Assembly: GCF_902499115.1 (NCBI RefSeq)
Contig: NZ_CABVPN010000008.1
Location: 1-64,000 of the forward strand
Length of the DNA stretch: 64,000 nucleotides
Origin: Burkholderia diffusa
Lineage (GTDB): Bacteria > Pseudomonadota > Gammaproteobacteria > Burkholderiales > Burkholderiaceae
Reading direction: 5' to 3'
This document shows, in pieces, positions 34,806 through 44,746 of the stretch. The notes beneath the pieces were generated by a model. It saw only the letters and a program-made list of their open reading frames with translations. It searched no databases and was not told the origin of the DNA. The position numbers and the translations under genes were made by a program. Position 1 is the first letter of the stretch. Each line of letters begins with the position of its first letter.

Positions 34806-35462
34806 TCAGGTACGCCGGGTCACGCGTCGGACCAGGCGGTCGCCCGTGATTTGCACGGCCGAAACGAGTGCGATCAGGATCACGATCACTGTCACCATGA
34901 CGGTGGTGTCGAAGCGCTGATAGCCATAGCGGATCGCGAGATCGCCGAGCCCGCCCGCGCCGACGGCGCCCGCCATCGCGGTCGAGCCGATCAGCGCGAC
35001 GACGGTGATCGTGAAGCCGCCGAGCATGCCGGGCAGCGCCTCCGGCAACAGCACGTGCCACACGATGTGACGGCGTTTCGCGCCCATCGCGAGCGCGGCC
35101 TCGATCAGCCCGCGATCGACTTCGCGCAGGCTCACCTCGGCAATCCGCGCGAAGAACGGAATCGCGGCGATCGACAGCGGCACGACGGCCGCCCACACGC
35201 CGATGGTCGTGCCGATCAGCACGCGCGTGAACGGCAGCAGCGCGACGAGCAGGATGATGAACGGCGTCGAGCGGAACACGTTGACGAGCGCGCCGAGCAC
35301 CGCGTTCACGCCGCGCCGCGCGTAGATGCCGCCGGGCGCGGTCGTCACCAGGATCACCGCGAGCGGGATGCCGATCAGCGCGGCGATCGCGGCCGACGCC
35401 GCGACCATCGACAGCGTGTCACGGATCGCGTCGAGCAGTTCGGGCCACCAGAGTTCAAACAT
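34806..35462 (-). CDS. Methionine-type ABC transporter permease (MetI-like)
   Basis: A 218-residue inner-membrane permease with about five spans, matching MetI length. It shows the coupling loop EAALAMGAKRRHIVWHVLLPEALPGML and the family start ELLDAIRDTLSMV. Partner of the MetN- and MetQ-like proteins of the same operon. Its ATG at 35462 overlaps the metN-like stop by 8 nt. The substrate is probably an organosulfur compound rather than methionine, given the oxygenase neighbours. Confidence 0.87.
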   Translation of the reverse strand: MFELWWPELLDAIRDTLSMVAASAAIAALIGIPLAVILVTTAPGGIYARRGVNAVLGALVNVFRSTPFIILLVALLPFTRVLIGTTIGVWAAVVPLSIAAIPFFARIAEVSLREVDRGLIEAALAMGAKRRHIVWHVLLPEALPGMLGGFTITVVALIGSTAMAGAVGAGGLGDLAIRYGYQRFDTTVMVTVIVILIALVSAVQITGDRLVRRVTRRT

Positions 35463-36642
35463 AGCCGAGCACCTCCGCGTGGTTCGCGTGGCGGCGCGCG
35501 CGTTCGAGCAGTGCCGCGACCGCGCCGCCGCGAGCCGACGACTGGCCGGCTTCATCCGCGCGCGGTGTGGCCGCGATCACGAGCCGCCCCTGCGCATGCC
35601 CCTGGATCCGGTCGATCCCGCCGTGCAGGAAGCGCACGGAGCCGCCGAGCGCCGCCGCGAGCGCGCCGACGTCCGGCTCGCCGCCGCTCTCGCCCGTATA
35701 GCGGACGTCGAGCACCACCTGCGCGCCGTCGGGCAATGCGGCCTGCTCGGGCAACGGCCGCACGCGCGCGGCCAGGTCGGCCGGCAGGTCGTGCACGATC
35801 GTGCTGAGCAGCGCACGCGTCGCGCCGTGGCGCGGATCGCCGAACACGCGCCACACGGGGCCCGTTTCGACGACCTCACCCTGTTCGATCACCGCGACCG
35901 TGTCGCACACCGCGCGGATCACTTCCATCTCGTGCGTGATCAGCACGATCGTCAGCCCGAGGCGGCGGTTGATGTCGGCAAGCAGCGCGAGGATCGACTG
36001 CGTCGTCTCCGGATCGAGCGCCGACGTCGCCTCGTCGCACAGCAGCACCTCGGGATCGTGCACGAGCGAACGGGCAATGCCAACGCGCTGCTTCTGCCCG
36101 CCCGACAGGCTGGCAGGATATGCGTCGCGCTTCGCGGTCAGTCCGACGAGTTCGAGCAGCGCCTCGACCTTGCGCACGCGCTCGGCCTTCGGCACGCCGG
36201 CAATCTTCAGCGGCAGCGCGACGTTCTCGAACACCGTCTTCGCGGACAGCAGGTTGAAATGCTGGAACACCATGCCGGTGCGACGCCGCAGCGCGACGAG
36301 CCCGTCCTCGTCGAGCGCGCCGACATCGACGCCCTGCACGCACACGCGGCCCGAACTCGGCCGTTCGAGGCCGTTCATGAGCCGCAGCAACGTCGACTTG
36401 CCTGCACCGCTGCGGCCGATGATCCCGAACACCTCGCCGCGCCGCACGTCGAGCGTCACGTCGCGCAGCGCGGCGGCCTGGCCGCGCGGCGTCGCGAACA
36501 CCTTGCCGACGTGCGCGAGCGACACGGCGACTCCGTCAGCACGTACGGCCGCTTCGTCATGCGCCCCATGTGCGTGCGCGCCTGCGCCGGCCCGCACGGC
36601 CGAAGCCTCGATGAAACCCAGCGTATCGAACAATTGCGTCAT
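35455..36642 (-). CDS. Methionine-type ABC transporter ATPase (MetN-like)
   Basis: ABC ATPase of 395 residues: Walker A GRSGAGKST, Q-loop region VFQHFNLLSAKTVFENV (a MetN hallmark), signature LSGGQKQR, Walker B VLLCDEATSALDPE, and a C-terminal NIL ligand-sensing domain (about 300-365). About 38 extra residues with a histidine/alanine-rich stretch precede the ATPase core, which is unusual for MetN. Start at 36642 is uncertain for that reason. Confidence 0.88.
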   Translation of the reverse strand: MTQLFDTLGFIEASAVRAGAGAHAHGAHDEAAVRADGVAVSLAHVGKVFATPRGQAAALRDVTLDVRRGEVFGIIGRSGAGKSTLLRLMNGLERPSSGRVCVQGVDVGALDEDGLVALRRRTGMVFQHFNLLSAKTVFENVALPLKIAGVPKAERVRKVEALLELVGLTAKRDAYPASLSGGQKQRVGIARSLVHDPEVLLCDEATSALDPETTQSILALLADINRRLGLTIVLITHEMEVIRAVCDTVAVIEQGEVVETGPVWRVFGDPRHGATRALLSTIVHDLPADLAARVRPLPEQAALPDGAQVVLDVRYTGESGGEPDVGALAAALGGSVRFLHGGIDRIQGHAQGRLVIAATPRADEAGQSSARGGAVAALLERARRHANHAEVLGYV

Positions 36643-36660
36643 CGCTTCGCTCCGTCACGT

Positions 36661-38073
36661 TCAGGCATGCGCGGGATGCGCGGGTTCGGGCACGGCGGCC
36701 GGCCGATGCTGCGCGCCGGTGTGCCACGCCGGCAGGCGCGCACCCGCGCCGAACAGCTTCTCGCGCAGCGTCGGGGCGGGATCGTAGTCTTCCTTGTAGA
36801 TGCCGCGGTTCTGCAGTTCCGGCACGACCCAGTCGACGAAATCCTCGAACGACTCGGGCATCACGGTGCGCGTCAAATTGAAACCGTCGATGCCCGTCTC
36901 GTCGATCCACGACTGCAGTTCATCCGCGACCTGCGATGGCGAACCGACGATCGGCGCATAGCGACCGCCGAGCGACATCTGTTCGAGCATCCGGCGCACG
37001 GTCCACGTGCCGGTCGTGCTCTTGCGCGAGATCGCGTCGACGGCCGACTGGATCGAGTCGGTCTTCACGTACGAGATCGGCTCGTCGAGGCCGTACTTCG
37101 CGAAGTCGATGCCGGTCGAGCTCGCGAAATGCGCAAGGCCGGCTTCCGGGCTCGCGTAGCGCCGGTATTCGTCGAACTTCTCGCGCGCGAGAAGTTCGGT
37201 CTCGGCCGTGACGACGCTCACGCCGGCGAAAATCCTGATCGACGCCGGGTCGCGGCCCTGCCGTGCGGCAGCCGCGCGAATGTCGAGCGCGGCCGCGCGC
37301 GCGGCGGCCTTGCTCTGCCCGTTCACGAACACGCATTCCGCATGTCGCCCCGCGAACTCGACGCCGCGCGCGGACGAGCCGGCCTGGTACAGCACCGGCG
37401 TGCGCTGCAGCGACGGCTCGCTCAGGTGAATCGCGTCAACCGAATAGAACGGCCCGTCGTGCTTCACGCGCCGCACCTTTCCCGGCTGCGCGAACACGCG
37501 CGCGTGCGCATCGCGGATCACCGCGTCGTCGTCCCAGCTCTGTTCCCACAGCTTGTAGACGACCTCCATGTAATCGTCCGCGCGTTCGTAGCGGTCGTCG
37601 TGGCCGATCTGCTGCGCGAGGCCCATCCCGCGCGCGGCGCTGTCGAGGTAGCCGGTCACGATGTTCCAGCCGATGCGCCCCTTCGTCAGGTGGTCGAGCG
37701 TCGACATGCGGCGCGCGAACAGGTAAGGCGGCTCATAGGTCAGGTTCGCGGTCACGCCGAAGCCGAGATGTTGCGTGACCTGCGCCATCGCGGGCACGAG
37801 CAGCAGCGGGTCGTTGACGGGCACCTGCACGGATTCGCGCAGCGCGGCGTCCGGGCCGCCGCCGAACACGTCGTATACGCCGACGATGTCCGCGAGAAAG
37901 ATCCCGTCGAACTTGCCGCGTTCGAGCGTCCTCGCGAGATCGGCCCAGTAATCGAGATCGGTGTAGTGCGCGGAGCGATCGCGCGGATGCGTCCACAGCC
38001 CGTGGTTGATGTGCCCGACGCAGTTCATGTTGAACGCGTTGAGCAGGATCTTTTTGCGGTTCGCCGTCGTCAT
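36661..38073 (-). CDS. LLM-class FMN-dependent monooxygenase (NtaA/SnaA/DszA family)
   Basis: A 470-residue bacterial luciferase-like TIM-barrel protein. Family marks are KKILLNAFNMNCVGHINHGLW, FDGIFLADIVG, HLTKGRIGWNIVTGYLDSAARGMG and PVLYQAGSSARGVEFAGRHAE. Such enzymes use reduced FMN and O2 to oxygenate sulfones, sulfides or nitrilotriacetate. It would act in series with the DszC-like enzyme on a compound imported by the MetQ/N/I-like system. It starts 10 nt after the metQ-like stop. Confidence 0.9.
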   Translation of the reverse strand: MTTANRKKILLNAFNMNCVGHINHGLWTHPRDRSAHYTDLDYWADLARTLERGKFDGIFLADIVGVYDVFGGGPDAALRESVQVPVNDPLLLVPAMAQVTQHLGFGVTANLTYEPPYLFARRMSTLDHLTKGRIGWNIVTGYLDSAARGMGLAQQIGHDDRYERADDYMEVVYKLWEQSWDDDAVIRDAHARVFAQPGKVRRVKHDGPFYSVDAIHLSEPSLQRTPVLYQAGSSARGVEFAGRHAECVFVNGQSKAAARAAALDIRAAAARQGRDPASIRIFAGVSVVTAETELLAREKFDEYRRYASPEAGLAHFASSTGIDFAKYGLDEPISYVKTDSIQSAVDAISRKSTTGTWTVRRMLEQMSLGGRYAPIVGSPSQVADELQSWIDETGIDGFNLTRTVMPESFEDFVDWVVPELQNRGIYKEDYDPAPTLREKLFGAGARLPAWHTGAQHRPAAVPEPAHPAHA

Positions 38074-38083
38074 GTCGCCTCCG

Positions 38084-38923
38084 TCACCACGCGATCGCGT
38101 ACAGCGAGCCGAATGCGTTGTCGAGCGCCCGGCGCACCGCCGGCGAGTGCTGGTAGATCGCGATGAACTTGCGGATGCGCGCGTCGTTCACGCTCTCCGG
38201 CCGCACGACCCACTGGATCGCGAAGTTCTTGTTCTCGGTGCCGTCGAACAGCAGCGCGCTGTTCGGGTCGGTCGTGCCGGCGAGCTTGATGAAGCTCGGG
38301 TAGCCCTGCGCGAGGTCGACGTCGTCGAGCGAGCGCGCGAGCTGCGACGCTTCCAGCGGGATGATCTTCAGGTGCTTCGGGTTGGACACGATGTCGCGCG
38401 TCGTCGCGCGGTAGTCCGCGCCCGGCTTCAGCGTGATGAGGCCCGCGCGCTGAAGCAGCAACAGCCCGCGCCCGCCGTTCACCGGATCGTTCGCGATCGC
38501 GACGCGCGCGCCGTCCTTCAGCTCGTCGAAGCGCTTCACCTTCTTCGAATAGAGGCCGATCTTCATGATCGTGCCGGGCGCGATCGAGATGAAGTTGTAG
38601 CCGCCTTGCTTCTTCGCGTTCTCGAGAAACGGGATGTGCTGGAAGTAGTTGACGTCGATGTCCTTGTTCGCGAGCGCCGCGTTCGGCGTATTCCAGTCGG
38701 TGAACTCGACGATCCTCACGTCCAGGCCCTGCTCCTTCGCCTCCTTGGCGGCAATCTTCAGCGCCTCGATCTGCGGGCTCGTCGAGATGCCGACCTTCAG
38801 CGGCGCGGTGTCGGCGCGCGCGCCGTTCAGCAGCGCGACGCTGAGCAGCGCGGCCGCCAGCAGGCGGACCAGGCTGGCCACGCGGCCGGCGGAAAAGCGG
38901 GCGGAAAAAACGGGATGCAGCAT
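38084..38923 (-). CDS. MetQ/NlpA-family substrate-binding protein
   Basis: A 279-residue periplasmic binding protein: signal peptide to about residue 37 (LLSVALLNGARA), then PLKVGISTSPQIEALKIAAKEAKEQGLDVRIVEF, DVNYFQHIPFLE and a conserved IANDPVNGGRGLLLLQ. No lipobox cysteine, so soluble and periplasmic rather than lipid-anchored. First gene of the leftward sulfur operon. ATG 38923 follows an AGGAGAG site 9 nt upstream. Confidence 0.88.
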   Translation of the reverse strand: MLHPVFSARFSAGRVASLVRLLAAALLSVALLNGARADTAPLKVGISTSPQIEALKIAAKEAKEQGLDVRIVEFTDWNTPNAALANKDIDVNYFQHIPFLENAKKQGGYNFISIAPGTIMKIGLYSKKVKRFDELKDGARVAIANDPVNGGRGLLLLQRAGLITLKPGADYRATTRDIVSNPKHLKIIPLEASQLARSLDDVDLAQGYPSFIKLAGTTDPNSALLFDGTENKNFAIQWVVRPESVNDARIRKFIAIYQHSPAVRRALDNAFGSLYAIAW

Positions 38924-39135
38924 GGAAACCACTCTCCTGTCCAAAGACGGTATCGACGGATGAGCGGCGCCGCGGCGAACGCGCGGGCGTTCTCCGGACA
39001 GTCGTCGTCGCATCGGAAAAAGATCAGCCGATGATAGAGAGCGGCGGGAGGGCGGTCTACGAAGCGATTGTGCGAAGAAAATCGCGTGCGGCGATATGGC
39101 GGGCGGCGGACATGGCCGGCTGCCCGGGCCGCCGC
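38924..39135. other. Upstream region of the sulfur operon
   Basis: The promoter of the leftward operon should lie here. No consensus sigma-70 pair is clear on the minus strand and no confident CysB-type site was seen. The region runs into the control elements of the divergent citrate carrier. Confidence 0.35.
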
Positions 39136-39186
39136 CAGGCCGAAATTTCGGCCTGCCCGCCGCGCCGATTCCGAAATCTCGGCCAT
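39136..39186 (+). promoter_or_regulatory. Two upstream activator-like palindromes
   Basis: A perfect 20-bp palindrome CAGGCCGAAATTTCGGCCTG (39136-39155) and a degenerate second copy CCGAAATCTCGGCC (39171-39184), centres about 32 bp (three helical turns) apart. They lie roughly 115-150 bp upstream of the sigma-54 start site, the usual distance for NtrC-family enhancers. The likely binder is the DctD-like regulator encoded two genes downstream. Confidence 0.7.
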
Positions 39187-39230
39187 CCCGTCTGGCAAAC
39201 CCTTTCCGCAGACGAAATAAATCCCTTATG

Positions 39231-39243
39231 AATCAATGCATTG
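39231..39243 (+). promoter_or_regulatory. IHF binding site
   Basis: AATCAATGCATTG fits the IHF consensus WATCAANNNNTTR at every specified base. It lies between the palindromes and the sigma-54 promoter, the position where IHF bends DNA to bring an enhancer-bound activator to the polymerase. Confidence 0.75.
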
Positions 39244-39268
39244 AAAATATTCCGGCAGGCCGGAATCC

Positions 39269-39284
39269 TGGCACGGGGGTTGCG
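39269..39284 (+). promoter_or_regulatory. Sigma-54 promoter of the citrate-type carrier
   Basis: TGGCACGGGGGTTGCG matches the -24/-12 consensus, with GG at 39270-39271 and GC at 39282-39283 separated by the required 10 bp. The start site would be near 39294, about 50 bp before the carrier's TTG start. Confidence 0.9.
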
Positions 39285-39345
39285 TAATAGACGGCACACG
39301 ATGCCGCGAAGCGATGCAGGCATTCCAAACATCAGGAGACACGTC

Positions 39346-40710
39346 TTGCAGACCTCTATCCATACCCCGTCCCAACCCGAGCCGATTGCCGCAGCCGGTC
39401 CCGCCACGCGCGAGCGCTTCTGGCCGGAAGGCTGGTGGAAGCTGATGGAAATCCGTATCGGCATCATCCCGCTGCCGGTCTACGTGATCCTGTTCGGGCT
39501 GATCGTCGGCTTCGCGGTGACGGGCAAGGTGCCCGGCGAGATCTCGATGGCGATCGCCGTGCTCGCATTCTTCGGCTTCACGTGCGCGGAACTCGGCAAG
39601 CGCCTGCCGCTCTTGCGCAACATCGGCGCGGCCGCGATCTTCGCGACCTTCGTGCCGTCGGCGCTCACCTACTACCACGTGCTGCCGAAGCCGGTGCTGA
39701 ACCTCACCGTCGAGTTCACGAAGTCGACGAACTTCCTGTACCTGTTCATCGCGTCGATCATCGTCGGCAGCATCCTGAGCATGGACCGGCGCGTGCTGAT
39801 CCAGGGCTTCGTGAAGATCTTCATTCCGCTCGCCGCCGGTTCGGTCGCGGCCGCGATCGTCGGCACGGCGGTCGGCACCGCGCTCGGCCTCGGCGCGCGC
39901 CACACGCTCCTGTACATCGTCGTGCCGATCATGGCCGGCGGCGTCGGCGAAGGCGCGATCCCGCTGTCGATCGGCTATTCGGAACTGATGCACCTGCCGC
40001 AGGGCGAGATGTTCGCGATGGTGCTGCCACCGGTGATGCTCGGCAGCCTGACCGCGATCATCCTGTCGGGCGCGCTCGACATGCTCGGCAAGCGCCTGCC
40101 GCACCTGACCGGCAACGGCCGCCTGCAGGTCGGCGAATCGGGCGACATGACGCCCGAGAACGAGGAAATCCGCGGCCACGTCGACGTCACGCACATCGCG
40201 GGCGCCGGCATCACGGCGATCACGTTGTACCTCGTCGGCCTGATGGCGCACAAGCTGTTCGGCCTGCCCGCGCCGGTCGCGATGCTGTTCCTCGCGGTGC
40301 TGGTGAAGCTCGCGCGCGCGGTGTCGCCGCCGCTGCAGGAAGGCGCATTCGTCGTCTACAAGTTCTTCTCGACCGCCGTCACGTATCCGCTGCTGTTCGC
40401 GATCGGCGTCGCGATGACGCCGTGGGACAAGCTGACCGCCGCCTTCACGATCGTCAACGTCGTCACGATCGTGTCGACCGTCGCGACGCTGATGGGCACG
40501 GGTTTCGTGGTCGGCCGCCTGCTGAAGATGTACCCTATCGACACCGCAATCGTGAACGCCTGCCACAGCGGGCAAGGCGGCACCGGCGACGTCGCGATCC
40601 TGACCGCCGCGAACCGGATGCAGCTGATGCCGTTCGCGCAGATCGCGACGCGCATCGGCGGCGCGATCGTCGTCACGGTGACGCTGATCCTGGTCTCGCA
40701 CTTCGGATGA
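39346..40710 (+). CDS. 2-hydroxycarboxylate (citrate/malate) transporter, CitS family
   Basis: A 454-residue inner-membrane carrier of the 2HCT family (CitS, MaeN), about 11 hydrophobic segments with two conserved reentrant loops (GGVGEGAIPLSIGYSE and CHSGQGGTGDVAIL). It moves citrate or malate with Na+ or H+. The start is taken as TTG 39346, because AGGAGA lies at 39334-39339 with good spacing. An in-frame ATG at 39301 lies between the transcription start and this site and has no ribosome binding site. Its promoter is sigma-54 type, and the genes for a matching sensor and regulator follow directly. Confidence 0.88.
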   Translation: MQTSIHTPSQPEPIAAAGPATRERFWPEGWWKLMEIRIGIIPLPVYVILFGLIVGFAVTGKVPGEISMAIAVLAFFGFTCAELGKRLPLLRNIGAAAIFATFVPSALTYYHVLPKPVLNLTVEFTKSTNFLYLFIASIIVGSILSMDRRVLIQGFVKIFIPLAAGSVAAAIVGTAVGTALGLGARHTLLYIVVPIMAGGVGEGAIPLSIGYSELMHLPQGEMFAMVLPPVMLGSLTAIILSGALDMLGKRLPHLTGNGRLQVGESGDMTPENEEIRGHVDVTHIAGAGITAITLYLVGLMAHKLFGLPAPVAMLFLAVLVKLARAVSPPLQEGAFVVYKFFSTAVTYPLLFAIGVAMTPWDKLTAAFTIVNVVTIVSTVATLMGTGFVVGRLLKMYPIDTAIVNACHSGQGGTGDVAILTAANRMQLMPFAQIATRIGGAIVVTVTLILVSHFG

Positions 40711-40781
40711 CGCGCTGCTGCGCGCACCGTCGCGCAGGCTGCTTCGCACGCGCCGCCGCCGGCCTTGCCGGTGCGCGGCGC

Positions 40782-40860
40782 GCGTCGTTCGGGGCGTCGT
40801 TCGGGGCGTCGCTCCGGGCGGCCGGTCGCGGACGGCCGGTTGCGGACGACCGGTTGCGGG
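40782..40860 (+). repeat. Two abutting short tandem arrays
   Basis: Three 12-bp units GCGTCGTTCGGG (40782-40817, the last degenerate), then three 14-bp units of the type CGGCCGGTTGCGGA (40819-40860). They fill most of the gap between the carrier and the sensor kinase. A change in the number of 14-bp units would alter any upstream-extended frame of the kinase. Confidence 0.8.
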
Positions 40861-40865
40861 CTTCG

Positions 40866-42759
40866 ATGAGGGCGAACGTGCAGAAGAGCTTCAAGGGAAT
40901 CCCGTGGTGGGGCTGGGCGTCGGCCGCCGTGCTGTATGTCGGCGTGGCGGGCGCGGCCGTCGATTTCGCGTGGGAACGCGCGATCGACGCGCTCGAGGAA
41001 ACCGGCGCGCATCGGCTCGACCTGTATGCGTCGAGCCTGAAGAGCGAACTCGGCCGCTTCGAGATCCTGCCCGGCCTGGTCGCCCGTCAGGACGGCGTGC
41101 GCGCGCTGCTGCGGGCCGCGCCGCGAGACCGGCCCGCGCTCACGCACTCCGTGAACACGTATCTCGAAGCCGTGAACCGCGACGCGGGCAGCGGTGCCGT
41201 CGACGTGATCGACTTGCAGGGCGAAGTGATCGCCGCCAGCAACTGGAACGAGACGATCAGCTTCGTCGGCACCAACGTGTCGTACCGGCCGTACTTCAAG
41301 GATGCGCTGGCACACGGCAGCGGTCGCTTCTTCGGAATCGGCACCAACACCGGCGTGCCCGGCGTCTACTTCGCGAGCGCGGTGCGCGACGACGGCGTGC
41401 CGATCGGCGCGACGGCCGTGAAGATCAGCGTCGACCCGCTCGAGTCCGCGTGGCGCGCGCCGGGCGTCGCCGCGATGGTGGTCGACGGCAACGGCGTGGT
41501 CGTGATCTCGACCGAGCCGGCGTGGAAATTCACCGCGCTGCGTCCGATCACAGCGCAGCAGCAGCGCGACATCCAGGCGTCGCGGCAATACGCGGGCCGC
41601 ACGGTCGACGTGCTGCCGTACCGCCACATCGGCGACCGCAGCGCCGCCGCCTGGTTCGGCACGTTCCCCGATCCGCGTCACACCGGCCGCAGCACACGCT
41701 ATCTCGTGATGTCGCGGCCCGCGCCGCAGGCCGGCGATTCGCTGATGGTGCTGCTCGACATCGCCGGCGCACGGCGCCAGCAGCAGACCGCGTTCGTGTT
41801 CGTCACCGGCGCGTTCCTGATCGCCGCGCTGCTGGTCGGCTACGCGATCCAGCGCCGCCGGGCGATCGTCGCGCGGTTGAATGCGCAGGACGCGCTGCGC
41901 CGCGCGAACGACCAGCTCGAACTGACCGTCGCGCAGCGCACGGCCGCGCTGACGGCCGCGAACGAGCGGATGCAGCGCGAGATCGTGGAACGCGAACGCA
42001 CCGAGCAGCGGCTGCGCGATTCGCAGCAGGAAGTCGTACACGCGGGCAAGCTCGCGGTGCTCGGGCAGATGGCCGCCGGCCTCACGCACGAGCTGAACCA
42101 GCCGCTCGTCGCGATCCGCACGTTGTGCGACAACGCGCGCACGTTTTTCGAGCGCGGCCAGCCGGCACCGGCGTACGCCAATCTCGAACGGGTCGGCAAG
42201 CTGGTCGACAGCATGGCCGTGCTCACCGGCGAGCTGAAGACCTTCGCGCGCAAGCCCGACGTCGAACGTGTCGCCGTGTCGCTGAACGAAGCCGTCGCGC
42301 ACGCGCGGCTCATCTACGATGCGCGGATCCGCGACGAAGGCGTGCAGCTCGAGGTGAACATCGCGCCTGGCACGACGGTGTCCGCGGAGTCGAGCCAGTT
42401 GCAGCAGGTGATCGTGAACCTGCTCGGCAACGCGCTCGACGCGGTGCATGACGCGCCCGTGCGGCGCATCGTGATCGAAGCCGCCCAAGCCGACGATGCG
42501 GACGATGCGGACGAAGGCGGCCGCGTGCGCTTCACGGTCGCCGACAGCGGCGCCGGCATCGCGCCCGAGGTGCTGCCGCACCTGTTCGAGCCGTTCGTCA
42601 CCACCAAGCCGCGCGGCCAGGGCCTCGGCCTCGGCCTCGCGATCACGTCGCGCATCGTCGAGGCGTTCGGCGCGAAGATCGCCGCGACGAACCGCGACAC
42701 CGGCGGCGCGCAGTTCACCATCGAATTCGCGGCGGTCACGCCGCAACAAAGGACAGAGC

Positions 42760-42770
<11 letters not shown>
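40866..42770 (+). CDS. DctB-like sensor histidine kinase
   Basis: A 634-residue membrane sensor. A first span lies at about 14-32 and a periplasmic PAS-like double Cache domain at about 33-295 (NETISFVGTNVSYRPYFKDALAHGSGRFFGIGTNTGVPGVYF is the DctB-type signature region). A second span is near 300-320, then a coiled linker, the phospho-acceptor histidine in GLTHELNQPLVAIRT, and ATPase boxes NLLGNALDAV, DSGAGIAPEVL and GLGLGLAI. It should sense external dicarboxylates or citrate. The ATG at 40866 gives the family's usual length. An alternative ATG at 40707 overlaps the carrier stop (ATGA) but adds only low-complexity sequence. Confidence 0.88.
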
Positions 42771-44121
<1,351 letters not shown>

Positions 44122-44146
44122 CGCGAACGAGGATACGCACACCGGC

Positions 44147-44488
44147 ATGGATCGCATCGACATCACCGAACACGGCCGCCTCATTGGCCAAACCCGCGGC
44201 CACCTGATCCGCGGCGTCACGCGCGCGCAGAAGACCTTCCGCCCGAGCGACTGGCCCGAACGGCTCGCGGGCGTCATCACGCTGTTCGTCGGCGAGCGGC
44301 GGCCCGGCTATCCCTGCGCGCTGTCGCGGCTCGCGATGCCGATCGTCGACGGCGGCGTCAAATGCCTGTTCGTGTCGGACGAATTGCGCGACGTATGCGC
44401 CGACGCGTTCGACTTCGCGATGCAGTTCGCCGCCGACAACGATCTTCCCGTCGAGCTTCAGACCGCGCCCGCGCTGGCGGTGCGGTAA
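44147..44488 (+). CDS. DUF3579 family protein
   Basis: A 113-residue cytoplasmic protein with the DUF3579 pattern: KTFRPSDWPERLAGVITLF, YPCALSRLAMPIVDGGVKCLFVSDEL and a C-terminal FDFAMQFAADNDLPVEL. Function unknown; widespread in beta-proteobacteria. It starts 25 bp after the regulator stop and may be co-transcribed with it. Confidence 0.75.
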   Translation: MDRIDITEHGRLIGQTRGHLIRGVTRAQKTFRPSDWPERLAGVITLFVGERRPGYPCALSRLAMPIVDGGVKCLFVSDELRDVCADAFDFAMQFAADNDLPVELQTAPALAVR

Positions 44489-44746
44489 TGCGCGGGCCGC
44501 ATTCGGCGGCCCTTCCCCCGCTTTTTCCCGTTCCGATGCGCGCGTGCGCAGGCGTCGGCATGTGCTTTCAGCCGCGCAACCAATCGTCATACGATTGAAA
44601 GGTCCGACACATCCCCAAGCTGCGACAAGGGTTTTCAGCCTTGCCATCAATAAAATTGATCGTGACGATGAAAATTATGCGTTTTCCTTGCAGCTTGCCG
44701 TGAGGCATAGTTGCGACGTGATGACGCACCCATTGAGTTTTCAGTC

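Noticed and set aside
39435..40865. Upstream extension of the sensor-kinase frame through the citrate carrier gene
   Set aside because: It overlaps the carrier in another frame and is Arg/Asp-rich nonsense; the kinase domain structure begins after 40866.
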